Shown: positions 1-10,199, counted from the first letter of the stretch. The stretch is DNA of 32,616 nt from Acidobacteriota bacterium (GCA_019510095.1 JAEKLB010000033.1:1-32616); one strand, 5' to 3'. Translations and numbers: made by a program. Notes: generated by a model not told the origin, from the letters alone.

Positions 1-1578
1 GTCGACTGCTGCGTCGTCGGCGGTCGACGGCATGGCAATCGGCTCGGGCGCCGATTCCAGCGCGATCGGGTCGTGCTCGACCGGCGCTTCACCAGCGGGC
101 AGGGCGGCGTGCTCGGGGGCGGCCGGAAGCGCCGGCGGCACGTGCGGCTCCGACTCGGCAGGCGTTTCAGCGTCGGTAGCGTCGGCGACCGGCGCGGGAG
201 CGACCGGCGCGGGAGCCGGCGGGGCCGAGCGGGGCGGGGGCGGCGGCGGGATACGCCGGGTGCCCGGGGGAGGGGGCAACAGGCCCGCGGCCGCTTGGAC
301 CTCGGCGGCGCGCTTGGGCTTGGGCTTCGGCGCCCGTCGCGGTGCCTTCGGCGCTGGGGGCTCGATGCCGAACAGGGCGGCGACCGTCGGCGTCCGGCCG
401 GCGTGCTTGCGCACCATGGTGAGGAGCTCCTCGGTCGGCTCCTCCGGCTTGCCGGCCGGCGCCACCGCCCGGCGAACGGGCGAGTAGGCGAGGGCGTCGA
501 TGAGCGTCGCCCACCGGTCGGAGGGCGTGTCGGCGGCCATCGCCGCGCTGGCGGCGTCGGCGAGCTGGGTCGTGAGCTCCGCCGAGAGGGTCTCCGTGGG
601 CTCCGGTGGGCGGGAGGCCAGCCGTAGGGCCCGGACAACCCGGCCCGCAGCGAGTGAGGTCGTGAGCTCGTCGAGCCACGCCTGCTGCTCCGCGGCCGCA
701 CGGCGGTCGAGGACTTCCTTCAGGCTGGACGCCAGCTCACGGGTCGACTCGTCACGGGCGACGTCAGCGGCGCTGGCCACCACCGCCCGAAGGTCGCGCA
801 GGGCGATCTCCTCGGCGTCGGCTGCCGCGCCTTCGGCCCGGTCGAGCCAGTCGGCGACCCGCACGCGAGGCAGCAGGTCCTCGGCGATGCCGAGCACCAT
901 GGCCTCCGGCATCTCGGGGAGGCCCTCGGCCTTGGCCTTGGTGTTCTGCTCGGTGAGCGCCGTGCGCACGCCTGGCATCCCCGACTTGAAGAGCTGCTCG
1001 GCGATGGGCTGCTGCTCGGGCGACAGGGCGGCCAGCAGCTCATCGCGATGGGCATGGCCAGCCCGGAGCTTCTTGGCCTTGGGCTTCGGGGGCGGGGGGG
1101 CGGGACGTTCGGGCCGCGGTGTGCGGGGGCGGTCGGGCCGGGCCGGGCGCTCAGGGCGCTCCGCCCGCGGCGGTCGGGGTCCTCGGTCGCGGTCGCCCTC
1201 GCGGGCACGGTCGGGACGGGGGCCACGGTCGCGATCGCCGGGGCGATCCGAACGCGGGCGCCGCTCGCCCCGGTCGCCACGGCCGCCGCCGCCACGACCG
1301 GCGAGCGTGGTGATCACCGGCTCGAACGCCCGCTCACTTCCCTTGATCTCGATCCGCTCGGGCTCAGGGCGCGCCCCCTTGGGCGGAAGCACCCCGAGCA
1401 CGGTGATGCCTTCGATGTCGAAGTCGGCGTCAGCCCGCACGACGTCGCCCACCTTCGACCCGCTGGGCAGCAACGACCCATCGAGCTCACCGCGCGGCTG
1501 GAGCGCGCCGGCCGCCCGCCAGGTCCACGTCCCGTCGTCACGTGAGCTGGTGAGCTCGACCTCAATCCGCCGGGACAT
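1..1578 (-). CDS. Conserved hypothetical protein with basic R/P/D-rich linker (3' end outside window)
   Basis: The frame is open from an ATG at 1578 to the window edge, giving 526 residues with no stop, so the C-terminus is missing. The N-terminal ~85 residues (MSRRIEVELTSSRDDG...) look like a small folded domain that mentions a cold-shock-like 'WRAAGALQPRGEL' strand pattern. A long low-complexity basic stretch of RDRGPRPDR/RPERPARPDR units follows, typical of RNA-binding linkers. A helical region comes next (about residues 175-390, starting near HRDELLAALSPEQQ and containing LRDLRAVVASAADVARDEST). The last part is a Pro/Ala-rich tail with a second KPKPKR basic patch. I do not recognise a named family; the design suggests a nucleic-acid-associated protein. 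It is the only long minus frame here without stops, and the plus-strand frames over it are G+C shadows. Confidence 0.7.
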   Translation of the reverse strand, partial: MSRRIEVELTSSRDDGTWTWRAAGALQPRGELDGSLLPSGSKVGDVVRADADFDIEGITVLGVLPPKGARPEPERIEIKGSERAFEPVITTLAGRGGGGRGDRGERRPRSDRPGDRDRGPRPDRAREGDRDRGPRPPRAERPERPARPDRPRTPRPERPAPPPPKPKAKKLRAGHAHRDELLAALSPEQQPIAEQLFKSGMPGVRTALTEQNTKAKAEGLPEMPEAMVLGIAEDLLPRVRVADWLDRAEGAAADAEEIALRDLRAVVASAADVARDESTRELASSLKEVLDRRAAAEQQAWLDELTTSLAAGRVVRALRLASRPPEPTETLSAELTTQLADAASAAMAADTPSDRWATLIDALAYSPVRRAVAPAGKPEEPTEELLTMVRKHAGRTPTVAALFGIEPPAPKAPRRAPKPKPKRAAEVQAAAGLLPPPPGTRRIPPPPPPRSAPPAPAPVAPAPVADATDAETPAESEPHVPPALPAAPEHAALPAGEAPVEHDPIALESAPEPIAMPSTADDAAVD

Positions 1579-1692
1579 AGGGCCGACAGGCTACCGGTCA
1601 CTGCGTCCCTCCTCGAAGCCGGAGGGTGGTCGCGCGAGACGTGATCCACCGAGGTGTCGACGCCCGCTGGCAGACTCACCGAATAAGCGGAA

Positions 1693-1893
1693 CTGACAGA
1701 ATCGGTCGCGACGGCACACCCGGCCGCTGCGCGTGGTGCGGACGTCGTCCGGGACGCGCTGTACGTCGTCGAGGCCGCTGTGGAAGACGTTGATCGTGAC
1801 CTGCAGGCCGTGGGAGACGACCCCGACGAGTTGCGGCGGACGCTCGACTGGTTGCTCCAGGCTGTCCGACCGCTCCTGGAGCTCCGCCCATAA
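1693..1893 (+). other. Possible small ORF or gene remnant in a 398-bp gap
   Basis: Between 1579 and 1976 there is no convincing full gene. One stretch, read in frame to the TAA at 1891, has codon-like G/C third positions. It gives an acidic amphipathic helix-like peptide (for example DALYVVEAAVEDVDRDLQ, then RRTLDWLLQAVRPLLELRP). A TAA at 1684 closes the frame upstream, and no ATG, GTG or TTG follows until GTG 1780. Translation would therefore need a CTG near 1693 or would give only 37 residues. It may be the 3' remnant of a decayed gene. The rest of the gap shows nothing clear apart from the promoter-like site before 1977. Confidence 0.25.
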
Positions 1894-1964
1894 TCATAGT
1901 TATGTCAAGTAGATGGTTCCGGCCGGGCCGGCGCTTTGACCTCCCTACTGGATCGGGTGCCACC

Positions 1965-1970
1965 TAGGCT
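1965..1970 (+). promoter_or_regulatory. Candidate -10 element (TAGGCT) for a leaderless fmdB-like mRNA
   Basis: TAGGCT fits the actinobacterial -10 pattern TANNNT. Only six bases (cacgtc) separate it from the GTG at 1977, and there is no Shine-Dalgarno sequence. That spacing would put transcription start at or next to the start codon. A TTGACC at 1936 lies too far upstream to be its -35. Confidence 0.4.
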
Positions 1971-1976
1971 CACGTC

Positions 1977-2207
1977 GTGCCGATCTACGAGTACCGCTGC
2001 CTCGACTGCGAGACCGTCTTCGAGCAGCGGCGGTCGATGGCCGACGCCGATGCCGCGGTCACCTGCCCTGACGGGCACAGCCGGGCCAAGCGCCTCTTGC
2101 CGATGTTCGCCTCTGCGCGGTCGGCCAGCAATGGCGGCTCCTCCCCCGCGCCGGCGCCGATGCGGAGCATGGGCGGCGGTTGCGGCTCGGGCTGCGGCTG
2201 CCACTGA
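1977..2207 (+). CDS. FmdB-family zinc-ribbon protein
   Basis: This 76-residue protein opens with MPIYEYRC, the signature start of the FmdB / CxxC_CxxC_SSSS zinc-ribbon family. Metal ligands visible are C8 and C11, then C30 in the knuckle CPDGH, where the usual fourth Cys appears as His34. A Ser/Ala/Pro linker leads to a Gly/Cys-rich tail (GGGCGSGCGCH) that is common in this family and may bind a second metal. Members are often annotated as regulators of formamidase or amidase expression from one early case, but the general role is unknown. The GTG at 1977 is chosen because the family motif starts there. The gene stands alone; the Rpf-like gene follows after 65 bp. Confidence 0.85.
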   Translation: MPIYEYRCLDCETVFEQRRSMADADAAVTCPDGHSRAKRLLPMFASARSASNGGSSPAPAPMRSMGGGCGSGCGCH

Positions 2208-2225
2208 ACGCTGGCAGTTCGGCTT

Positions 2226-2231
2226 TACCCT
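2226..2231 (+). promoter_or_regulatory. Candidate -10 element (TACCCT) for the Rpf-like gene
   Basis: TACCCT fits TANNNT and lies 41 bp before the ATG at 2273, in the 65-bp gap after the fmdB-like gene. The same hexamer occurs upstream of the glycine riboswitch at 4998. No clear -35 is seen. Confidence 0.3.
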
Positions 2232-2272
2232 GAGGTGCCGTCCCGGGCGGTCCGGGCGCGGACCGGCAGGCG

Positions 2273-2902
2273 ATGGAACCCACCACGACCACCACGACCA
2301 GACGCGGGCGGGCGATCGCCCTCGGAGTGCTCTGGATGGTCGTCGTGCCCGTGGCCCTCGGCATCGGGATCGCCGAAGGCCGGATCCGCCTCCAGGACAA
2401 GCCGGCTCGCCTGATCTCGGCGCCAGCAACAACTGTCGTCCCGACGACCACGACGACGACGGCGGCCGTCTTTGCGATCGGTGAGCGGCCCACCTCCACC
2501 ACAGCCGCCGCGGGGCCCGCCGCCCTCGACGGCACGCTGGCCCGCGAGGTCGTCTGGTACCAGCTGGCCGATTGCGAGAGCGGCGCCTGGACCGGTGGCA
2601 CCCCGATCGCCGGCAGCGCCCGTTGGGAGATCGTCGCTCGGGGCTACCAGGGTGGCCTCCAGTTCCACCCGGTGACCTGGGACCGCTTCCGCTCGCCCAG
2701 CGACCCTGCCGAGGCCAACCTGGCAACCTCCGCGCAGCAGATCGCCGTTGGCGAGCGCGTGCTCGCCCGCGAAGGGGTCATGGCCTGGCCGACGTGCGGG
2801 CCACGAGTGGGTCTCGCCCGCCTGCTCGCTCCGGGCCACGTCCCCGTCACCGACGCCCTGCTGCTCCCCGCCGCCGAGCCCACCATTCTCGACGACGAGT
2901 GA
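2273..2902 (+). CDS. Membrane-anchored Rpf-like transglycosylase
   Basis: The 209-residue protein has a Thr-rich cytoplasmic start, one hydrophobic segment (about 13-33) and a Thr/Ala-rich extracellular linker. A C-terminal resuscitation-promoting-factor / transglycosylase-like domain spans about residues 93-190. Key features are WYQLADCESGAW with the catalytic-type Glu102, then GGLQFHPVTW, then the helix QQIAVGERVLAREG and AWPTCG, with the Cys101 and later Cys pair usual for Rpf domains. Such enzymes cleave peptidoglycan glycan strands and promote growth or resuscitation in actinobacteria. The N-terminal helix is not followed by a clear signal-peptidase site, so I infer a tethered rather than secreted enzyme. 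The ATG at 2273 places the membrane helix close to the N-terminus. Confidence 0.88.
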   Translation: MEPTTTTTTRRGRAIALGVLWMVVVPVALGIGIAEGRIRLQDKPARLISAPATTVVPTTTTTTAAVFAIGERPTSTTAAAGPAALDGTLAREVVWYQLADCESGAWTGGTPIAGSARWEIVARGYQGGLQFHPVTWDRFRSPSDPAEANLATSAQQIAVGERVLAREGVMAWPTCGPRVGLARLLAPGHVPVTDALLLPAAEPTILDDE

Positions 2903-2905
2903 TCC

Positions 2906-2958
2906 CCGTTCTCTGGCGACTCACCCGCACAGTGTCTGGGCAAGTCGCCAAAGAACGG
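2906..2958 (+). terminator. Inverted repeat between convergent genes, possible bidirectional terminator
   Basis: The arms 2906-2921 (ccgttctctggcgact) and 2943-2958 (agtcgccaaagaacgg) pair over 16 bp with one mismatch around a 21-nt loop. They lie between the stop of the Rpf-like gene (2902) and the stop of prmA (2989, minus). There is no T-run, so this would be an atypical terminator. Confidence 0.45.
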
Positions 2959-2988
2959 AGAGAGTCTGGATGTACTTCACCTCGGGAC

Positions 2989-3867
2989 TCACCGGCGCAG
3001 GACGGCGACAGCCCACCCGTCCTGCTCGTCGGTGCTGACCAGCCGAAGCCCGGCGATGGCGAAGGCCGTTGTGACCGACGCGGCCTGCTCGCTCAACATG
3101 CCGGCCACCACCAGGCGCCCGCCCCGTGCGATCGATCCCACGATGACCGGTGCGAGGTGACAGAGGACGGCCGCTCCGATGTTGGCCACGACGACGTCGA
3201 ACGGACCATCACCGGCCTGCACCGATCTGCTGTGACACTCGACGCCCACGCCATTGGCCACGGCGTTCCGCTCGGTCACGAGCGTCGCCTCGGGGTCGAT
3301 GTCCAACGCCGTCACCGCCGCCGCATCGAGCAGGGCGGCGGCCACCGACAGGATCCCGCTGCCGCAGCCGAGGTCGAGCACCTGGTCGCCGCCGTGCAGG
3401 ACCTGCTGGAGGGCCGCCAGGCTCAGGCGGGTGCTCGGGTGCGAGCCACTGCCGAACGTCGCCCCGGGATCGAGCCTGATGACGAGGCCGTCGTGACGCT
3501 CGGGCGGGGGTTCGGTCCACCACCCCGGCCACACCAGGACCCGGCCGACCTCGACCGGCTCGACGAACGCCCGCCAGTTGTCACGCCACGACGAGTCGTC
3601 GGGTGCCGTCTCGACCGTCGGTTCCCACTCGGGCGGCAGCTCTCCCGCCACCATGGCCGCGGTGGCGAGGTCGTCGAAGCCGGCGAGCAGCGCCACCCGG
3701 CCGTCGTCGGTCGCCGCCTCGTGGATGGCAACGGGCTCGTGGAGCCAGAGCCGCCCGGCGGCCTCGTCGACACCGCTGGCGGGGACGACGACGCGGAGGC
3801 AGCGCAGGTTGTCTCCGTCAGTCGGAGGTCGGAAGAGCCTTGGCTTCCTTGAGCGGGAGCGGCTCAC
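2989..3867 (-). CDS. prmA: Ribosomal protein L11 methyltransferase PrmA
   Basis: The product (292 residues) is a PrmA-type protein N-methyltransferase, which trimethylates ribosomal protein L11 using SAM. Visible motifs are the family loop FGSGSHPSTR (about 138-147), SAM motif I VLDLGCGSG (163-171), the acidic residue of motif II in ALDIDPEA, and VVVANIGAAV (the N-I substrate-loop motif). The N-terminal half (LRCLRVVVPASGVDEAAG...) matches the short ferredoxin-like substrate-binding domain of the family. The only usable start is a GTG at 3867. It overlaps the upstream minus-strand gene by 50 bp, which suggests translational coupling but also leaves the exact start uncertain. The 3' end faces the Rpf-like gene. 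Confidence 0.85.
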   Translation of the reverse strand: MSRSRSRKPRLFRPPTDGDNLRCLRVVVPASGVDEAAGRLWLHEPVAIHEAATDDGRVALLAGFDDLATAAMVAGELPPEWEPTVETAPDDSSWRDNWRAFVEPVEVGRVLVWPGWWTEPPPERHDGLVIRLDPGATFGSGSHPSTRLSLAALQQVLHGGDQVLDLGCGSGILSVAAALLDAAAVTALDIDPEATLVTERNAVANGVGVECHSRSVQAGDGPFDVVVANIGAAVLCHLAPVIVGSIARGGRLVVAGMLSEQAASVTTAFAIAGLRLVSTDEQDGWAVAVLRR

Positions 3868-4126
3868 CGTTCACGGTGAGGGTGCCGTCGCCGGCCTTGG
3901 TGACGAGCACCTCGATCCCCAGATCATCGCTGGCGAACCGCTTGCCGAGGGGCGAGCCGCCCGACAGGCCGGCGTCGAGCGTGGCACCGGCCGGGGCGTC
4001 CTCGCCCTGCTGGAGCATCGTCGTACCGCCACAGGCGAGGGCGACGTCGTCGGAGGGGGCGCGGACGATGATGACTTCCGTGGTGCAAACGGCGCTGCGC
4101 AGCCGGGTGCCGACCTTCAACGGCAT
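3818..4126 (-). CDS. Small conserved actinobacterial-type protein, function unknown
   Basis: A 102-residue protein starting MPLKVGTRLRSAVCTTEV. It has two single Cys (in AVCTTEV and ALACGGT), alternating short strands, and a Lys-rich acidic end. There is no signal peptide or membrane segment. The pattern, basic first strand then CTTEVIIVRAP then CGG, resembles small beta-rich actinobacterial proteins without a known role; I cannot name the family. The ATG at 4126 is preceded by AGGAGA, a good ribosome-binding site on the minus strand. The 3' end overlaps the start of prmA by 50 bp, so the two are likely one operon, read away from the aldolase gene at 4264. Confidence 0.7.
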   Translation of the reverse strand: MPLKVGTRLRSAVCTTEVIIVRAPSDDVALACGGTTMLQQGEDAPAGATLDAGLSGGSPLGKRFASDDLGIEVLVTKAGDGTLTVNGEPLPLKEAKALPTSD

Positions 4127-4263
4127 GAGAAGCGGTCTCCTGTGTGCTGGGAATTCGGGACCCTCCAGTGTGACAGACGCCGCTCGCCGGGCCGGAGTCG
4201 TGAGATCGACGACTGCCCCGGGGGTACCGTTTGTCCAGTACCAGCGACACCGGGAGGTACCGG

Positions 4264-4992
4264 ATGGACGACCTGGACCAGGAGCGCGAGCGCCGCAAGC
4301 GGGAGCTGGCGGCCGCCTTCCGGATCTTCGCACGCTTCGGCTACGAGGAGGGCCTGGCCGGCCACATCACCGCCCGGGACCCCGAGCGGCTCGACCACTT
4401 CTGGGTCAACCCGCTGGCCCGCCACTTCGACACCATCCGGGTCTCGGACCTCCACCTGGTCAACCACGCCGGCGACGTCGTCGAGGGCGACGACTTCGTC
4501 AACGTGGCCGCCTTCACCATCCACTCCCAGATCCACGCGGCCCGCCCCGAGGTGGTGGCCGCTGCGCACTCCCACTCGGTGCACGGCAAGGCGTGGTCGA
4601 GCCTGGCCCGACCCCTCGACCCCATCACCCAGGACGCCTGCTCGTTCTTCGAGGACCATGCCGTGTTCGACGACTACACCGGCGTGGTGCTCGAGCTCGA
4701 CGAGGCCAAGCGCATCGCCCATGCCCTCGGCGGCGCCAAGGCGTGCATCCTCCGCAACCACGGCCTGCTCATGGTGGGCCGGTCGGTTGGCGAGGCGGCG
4801 TGGTGGTTCATCGCCATGGACCGCTCCTGCCACGCCCAGCTCCTCGCCGAGGCCGCTGGCACGCCGCAGCTGATCGACCCCGACATGGCCCGCCTCACCG
4901 CCGGCCAGGTCGGGACGCCGTCGATGGGTGAGCTCAACTTCCGCTCCCTCTACAACTGGATCGTCAAGGAAGAACCCGACCTGCTGGAGTAG
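4264..4992 (+). CDS. Class II aldolase/adducin family protein
   Basis: The 242-residue protein belongs to the zinc-dependent class II aldolase/adducin fold (FucA/AraD type). Family motifs are GHITARDP (about 33-40), NHAGDVVEG, the zinc pair His102/His104 in AHSHSVHGK, and the third ligand His166 in RNHGLL. In the strand before the zinc pair the common YR of the family is HA (IHSQIHAARP). The C-terminal part has the usual WWFIAMDRSC helix. These enzymes cleave or epimerise phosphorylated sugars, but many family members are unassigned, so no substrate is claimed. ATG 4264 follows gggaggt at 4252-4258. A TTG at 4231 would add 11 residues but lacks such a site. Confidence 0.82.
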   Translation: MDDLDQERERRKRELAAAFRIFARFGYEEGLAGHITARDPERLDHFWVNPLARHFDTIRVSDLHLVNHAGDVVEGDDFVNVAAFTIHSQIHAARPEVVAAAHSHSVHGKAWSSLARPLDPITQDACSFFEDHAVFDDYTGVVLELDEAKRIAHALGGAKACILRNHGLLMVGRSVGEAAWWFIAMDRSCHAQLLAEAAGTPQLIDPDMARLTAGQVGTPSMGELNFRSLYNWIVKEEPDLLE

Positions 4993-4997
4993 CCGGG

Positions 4998-5003
4998 TAC
5001 CCT
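4998..5003 (+). promoter_or_regulatory. Candidate -10 element (TACCCT) for the glycine riboswitch transcript
   Basis: TACCCT fits TANNNT and lies just after the aldolase stop, about 35 bp before the riboswitch core. Transcription would start near 5010, so the whole aptamer would be in the leader. Confidence 0.35.
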
Positions 5004-5035
5004 CGCCGGGTTGACAACCGAACGCTGTTGATCCC

Positions 5036-5140
5036 GGGCGGGAGAGTCCCCGCCTCGTGCGGGGCGCCGAAGGAGCAAGTCTCCCCACCAACCTCTCAGG
5101 CACCCGAACCGCCCGGGCGAGGCAACTCTGGAGAGCAGGT
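5036..5140 (+). promoter_or_regulatory. Glycine riboswitch, single aptamer
   Basis: The leader has the conserved glycine-aptamer elements in order: gggcgggagagt at 5036, the invariant core gcgccgaaggagcaa near 5069, ctcaggca near 5096, and the closing actctggagagc ending at 5136. The element binds glycine and switches on glycine-cleavage genes. Only one aptamer fits; the 40 bp between its end and the gcvP ATG cannot hold the second aptamer of the usual tandem form. It lies directly upstream of gcvP, which fits its role exactly. Confidence 0.9.
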
Positions 5141-5150
5141 CGACAGAGGG

Positions 5151-5175
5151 GGAGGCGCATCCACGAGGAGCCTCC
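5151..5175 (+). promoter_or_regulatory. Hairpin abutting the gcvP start codon
   Basis: GGAGGC (5151-5156) pairs with GCCTCC (5170-5175), which ends one base before the ATG at 5176. The Shine-Dalgarno-like GAGGAG (5165-5170) lies in the loop and the 3' arm. It is a plausible expression platform acting on translation. A ligand-dependent partner strand is inferred, not shown. Confidence 0.5.
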
Positions 5176-8013
<2,838 letters not shown>

Positions 8014-8045
8014 TGCCGGTCGCCGGCGAGGGGCGACGACCGGCA
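8014..8045 (+). terminator. Hairpin between convergent gcvP and gcvT
   Basis: TGCCGGTCG (8014-8022) and CGACCGGCA (8037-8045) form a perfect 9-bp stem with a 14-nt loop, starting right at the gcvP stop. No T-run follows on either strand. It could stop both converging transcripts. Confidence 0.5.
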
Positions 8046-8064
8046 CAGCCGGCTCGTCGCCAGG

Positions 8065-9117
8065 TCAGCCTGTCTTGACGAACGGCAGCTTGACGATGCG
8101 GCCGGGCGTCGGGGTCCCTCGGAGGTCGACCTCGACGGCGTCACCGGGCTTGAGGTCGGGGCGCACGAAGGCAAGGGCGATGCCGTGCTCGAGCGTCGGC
8201 GAGAAGTTCCCGCTCGTCACCTCGCCGACTACCTCACCGCCGGCGGTCACCGCCTGGTGCTCGCGGGGCGGGCGGCGGCCCTCGATGGCGACCCCGCGCA
8301 GACGACGGGCGATCCCGCGGGCTCGCTCGGCCTCCAGCGCCGCCCGCCCCCGGAAGTCCCCCTTGTCCCAGCCCACCACCCAGCCCAGCCCGGCCTGGAG
8401 GGGGGTGATGCCCGGGCCCAGCTCGTGGCCGTGCAGCGGGAGGCCGGCCTCGAGCCGGAGCGTGTCGCGGGCACCGAGCCCGGCGGGTGTCACACCGGCG
8501 GCAACGATCGCCTCCCAGACCCTCGTGGCGTCGGCGGCCGGCACCGCGATCTCGACCCCGGGCTCGCCGGTGTAGCCGGTGCCGGCGACCACACAGCCAG
8601 CCCCCAGCACGTCGACCTCGGCCACCTCGAAGTGGCCCACCTCGGCCGCGACCGGCGCCACCGATGCCAGCCGGCGGCGGGCGTGCGGCCCCTGGACGGC
8701 AAGGATTGCCCGTCCCCTGGTCACGTCGTCGCCCCCGAGCGCAGCCAGCACGCCCGAGGTGTTCGACGCGTTGGGCATGACGTCGAACCGGTCGACGCCG
8801 ACCCACCACACGATGATGTCGTCGACGACCGAGCCGTCGTCGGGATCGAGCAGGTGGGTGTACTGGGCCCGACCGGGTGTGATCTTGCTGAGGTCGTTGG
8901 TCAGCGACCGCTGGAGGAGCTCGAAGGCGTGGCTCCCGGTGACCCGCACCGTCCCGAGATGGCTGACGTCGAAGATCGCGGCGTCGGTGCGGCACGCCCG
9001 GTGCTCGGCGAGTGTCCCCTGCCCATAGGCCAGGGGCATGTCCCAGCCGCCGAACGGGCTCGTCTTGGCGCCGAGCGCTCGATGGGCTGCGTCGAGGGGC
9101 GAGAGGAGCAGGGCCAC
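8065..9117 (-). CDS. gcvT: Aminomethyltransferase, T-protein of the glycine cleavage system
   Basis: The 350-residue protein is a folate-dependent GcvT. It releases ammonia from the aminomethyl-GcvH and makes 5,10-methylene-THF. Family motifs include SPLDAAHRALGAKTSPFGGW at the start, CRTDAAIFDVSHLGTVRV, FELLQRSLTNDLSKI, GTGYTGEPGVEI and LGARDTLRLEAGLPLHGHEL. The end is the barrel domain with GEVTSGNFSPTLEHGIALAF. GTG 9117 is chosen because the family N-terminus (LSPLDAAHR) begins there; upstream codons to 9381 encode shadow sequence over the AlkB gene. The gene is convergent with gcvP and divergent from the AlkB gene. A GCTAACGTC box (9135-9127 on the minus strand) upstream is shared with gcvH. 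Confidence 0.95.
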   Translation of the reverse strand: MALLLSPLDAAHRALGAKTSPFGGWDMPLAYGQGTLAEHRACRTDAAIFDVSHLGTVRVTGSHAFELLQRSLTNDLSKITPGRAQYTHLLDPDDGSVVDDIIVWWVGVDRFDVMPNASNTSGVLAALGGDDVTRGRAILAVQGPHARRRLASVAPVAAEVGHFEVAEVDVLGAGCVVAGTGYTGEPGVEIAVPAADATRVWEAIVAAGVTPAGLGARDTLRLEAGLPLHGHELGPGITPLQAGLGWVVGWDKGDFRGRAALEAERARGIARRLRGVAIEGRRPPREHQAVTAGGEVVGEVTSGNFSPTLEHGIALAFVRPDLKPGDAVEVDLRGTPTPGRIVKLPFVKTG

Positions 9118-9127
9118 GAGGGCTGGG

Positions 9128-9133
9128 ACGTTA
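9128..9133 (-). promoter_or_regulatory. Candidate -10 element (TAACGT) for gcvT
   Basis: On the minus strand TAACGT, inside GCTAACGTC, lies 10 bases before the gcvT GTG at 9117. The same nine bases lie 8 bases before the gcvH GTG (13399-13391). Confidence 0.3.
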
Positions 9134-9148
9134 GCGGCGACGCCTCCG

Positions 9149-9154
9149 TAGCCT
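9149..9154 (+). promoter_or_regulatory. Candidate -10 element (TAGCCT) for a leaderless alkB-like mRNA
   Basis: TAGCCT is followed by six bases (ggagac) and then GTG 9161, the same geometry as TAGGCT-N6-GTG before the fmdB-like gene. Confidence 0.4.
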
Positions 9155-9160
9155 GGAGAC

Positions 9161-9766
9161 GTGGCGGTGGTCTGGCAGCAATCGCTGTTCGGCGCTGGCT
9201 CGCCTGAGCCAGATCGCGCCGCGACGACCAGACGAGAGCTGGCCGGTGGCGCCTGGGTCGACCACGCCCCGAGCTGGCTCCACGGAGCCGACACCGTCTT
9301 CGACGACCTGGTTGCCACCGCGCCGTGGGGGCAGCGCCATCGCCGGATGTACGACGACATGGTCGCCGAGCCGAGGCTCACCGCGTGGTGGAACCTGCGG
9401 GAGTCCGCCGCCGACGGCTTGCCGCCCGTCTTGCTCGAGACCCGTGACCTCCTCGCTCACCGCTATGGCGAGGACTTCGACTCAATGGGCTGCAACCTCT
9501 ACCGCGACGGTCGGGACAGCGTGGCTTGGCACGGTGACACCGTCCGCAAGACGATGGCCCAGCCGATCGTGGCCATCCTCTCGCTGGGTGAGCCGCGCAA
9601 GCTCCTCCTCCGACCGGTCGGCGGCGGCCCGTCGATCCGCTACCACCTCGGCGCCGGCGACCTCTTCGTGATGGGTGGCACCTGCCAGCACACCTGGCAG
9701 CACTCGGTTCCAAAGGTCGCCTCGGCCGGGCCCCGCATCAGCGTGACCTACCGCCACTCCGTGTAG
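9161..9766 (+). CDS. AlkB-type 2-oxoglutarate/Fe(II) dioxygenase
   Basis: A 201-residue AlkB-family enzyme, which removes alkyl lesions from DNA or RNA bases by oxidative demethylation. The N-terminal part holds APWGQRHRRMYDDMVAEPR and a substrate-lid-like segment. The jelly-roll core has NLYRDGRDSVAWHGD with iron ligands His124 and Asp126, then His181 in QHTWQHSVPK. The 2-oxoglutarate-binding end is RISVTYR (Arg192, Arg198). The length and motifs are closest to the short actinobacterial/ALKBH2-3-like AlkB group. Start GTG 9161 fits the promoter spacing. It is transcribed away from gcvT and converges on the nuclease-like gene at 9838. No damage-response operator was identified. Confidence 0.92.
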   Translation: MAVVWQQSLFGAGSPEPDRAATTRRELAGGAWVDHAPSWLHGADTVFDDLVATAPWGQRHRRMYDDMVAEPRLTAWWNLRESAADGLPPVLLETRDLLAHRYGEDFDSMGCNLYRDGRDSVAWHGDTVRKTMAQPIVAILSLGEPRKLLLRPVGGGPSIRYHLGAGDLFVMGGTCQHTWQHSVPKVASAGPRISVTYRHSV

Positions 9767-9837
9767 CCACCGCGGCGGCCCGATCCTCGGTAGCCGGAGT
9801 CCTTCAGACGGACCGCCGATACCGCAGAACGGGAGAA

Positions 9838-10191
9838 TCAGGAGGCGGCCCACTGCTCGGGCTCCTCGAGGCCGTACTTGGCGAGGAGGCCGAGGTAGTC
9901 GCGCTGGTAGATCATCTGCACCCGCAGCTCCGGGTGCAGCTCCCGCAGTCGGCGGAGCTTGCCGTTCTTCTTGGTGACGAGGCCCTGGCGCTGGGTCGTC
10001 ACCTCGATCCAGATGTCGTGGACCGGCAGGTAGAAGTCGGGGGTGAACGCCATGGTGACGTTGCCTGCCGCGTCCCCCTCGAGCTCGAAGGTCCGGGGCT
10101 CGTACTGCCACTCGACGCCGTAGAAGTCGAACAGCGCCGCCAGCTGCCGCTCGGCGTTGTGTGCGAACCGGATCCCCTCGTGCGGCAGCAC
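9838..10191 (-). CDS. Small PD-(D/E)xK-like nuclease-fold protein
   Basis: The 117-residue protein begins GIRFAHNAERQLAALFDFYGVEWQYEP and then shows FTPDFYLPVHDIWIEVTTQRQ. The spacing of Glu31, Asp52, Glu63 and Lys79 fits a restriction-endonuclease-like core (E...PD...ExT...K). Similar short proteins in actinobacteria are uncharacterised. The fold call rests on this motif pattern only, and nuclease activity is inferred. A GTG at 10191 starts it, eight bases after the stop of the MerR gene at 10200. It is the last gene of the long minus-strand block and converges with the AlkB gene. Confidence 0.6.
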   Translation of the reverse strand: MLPHEGIRFAHNAERQLAALFDFYGVEWQYEPRTFELEGDAAGNVTMAFTPDFYLPVHDIWIEVTTQRQGLVTKKNGKLRRLRELHPELRVQMIYQRDYLGLLAKYGLEEPEQWAAS

Positions 10192-10199
10192 CCGGTGCT

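Noticed and set aside
500-1696. 398-residue plus-strand frame at the left end
   Set aside because: Ser/Arg/Ala-rich mirror of the basic linker protein coded on the minus strand; no domain.
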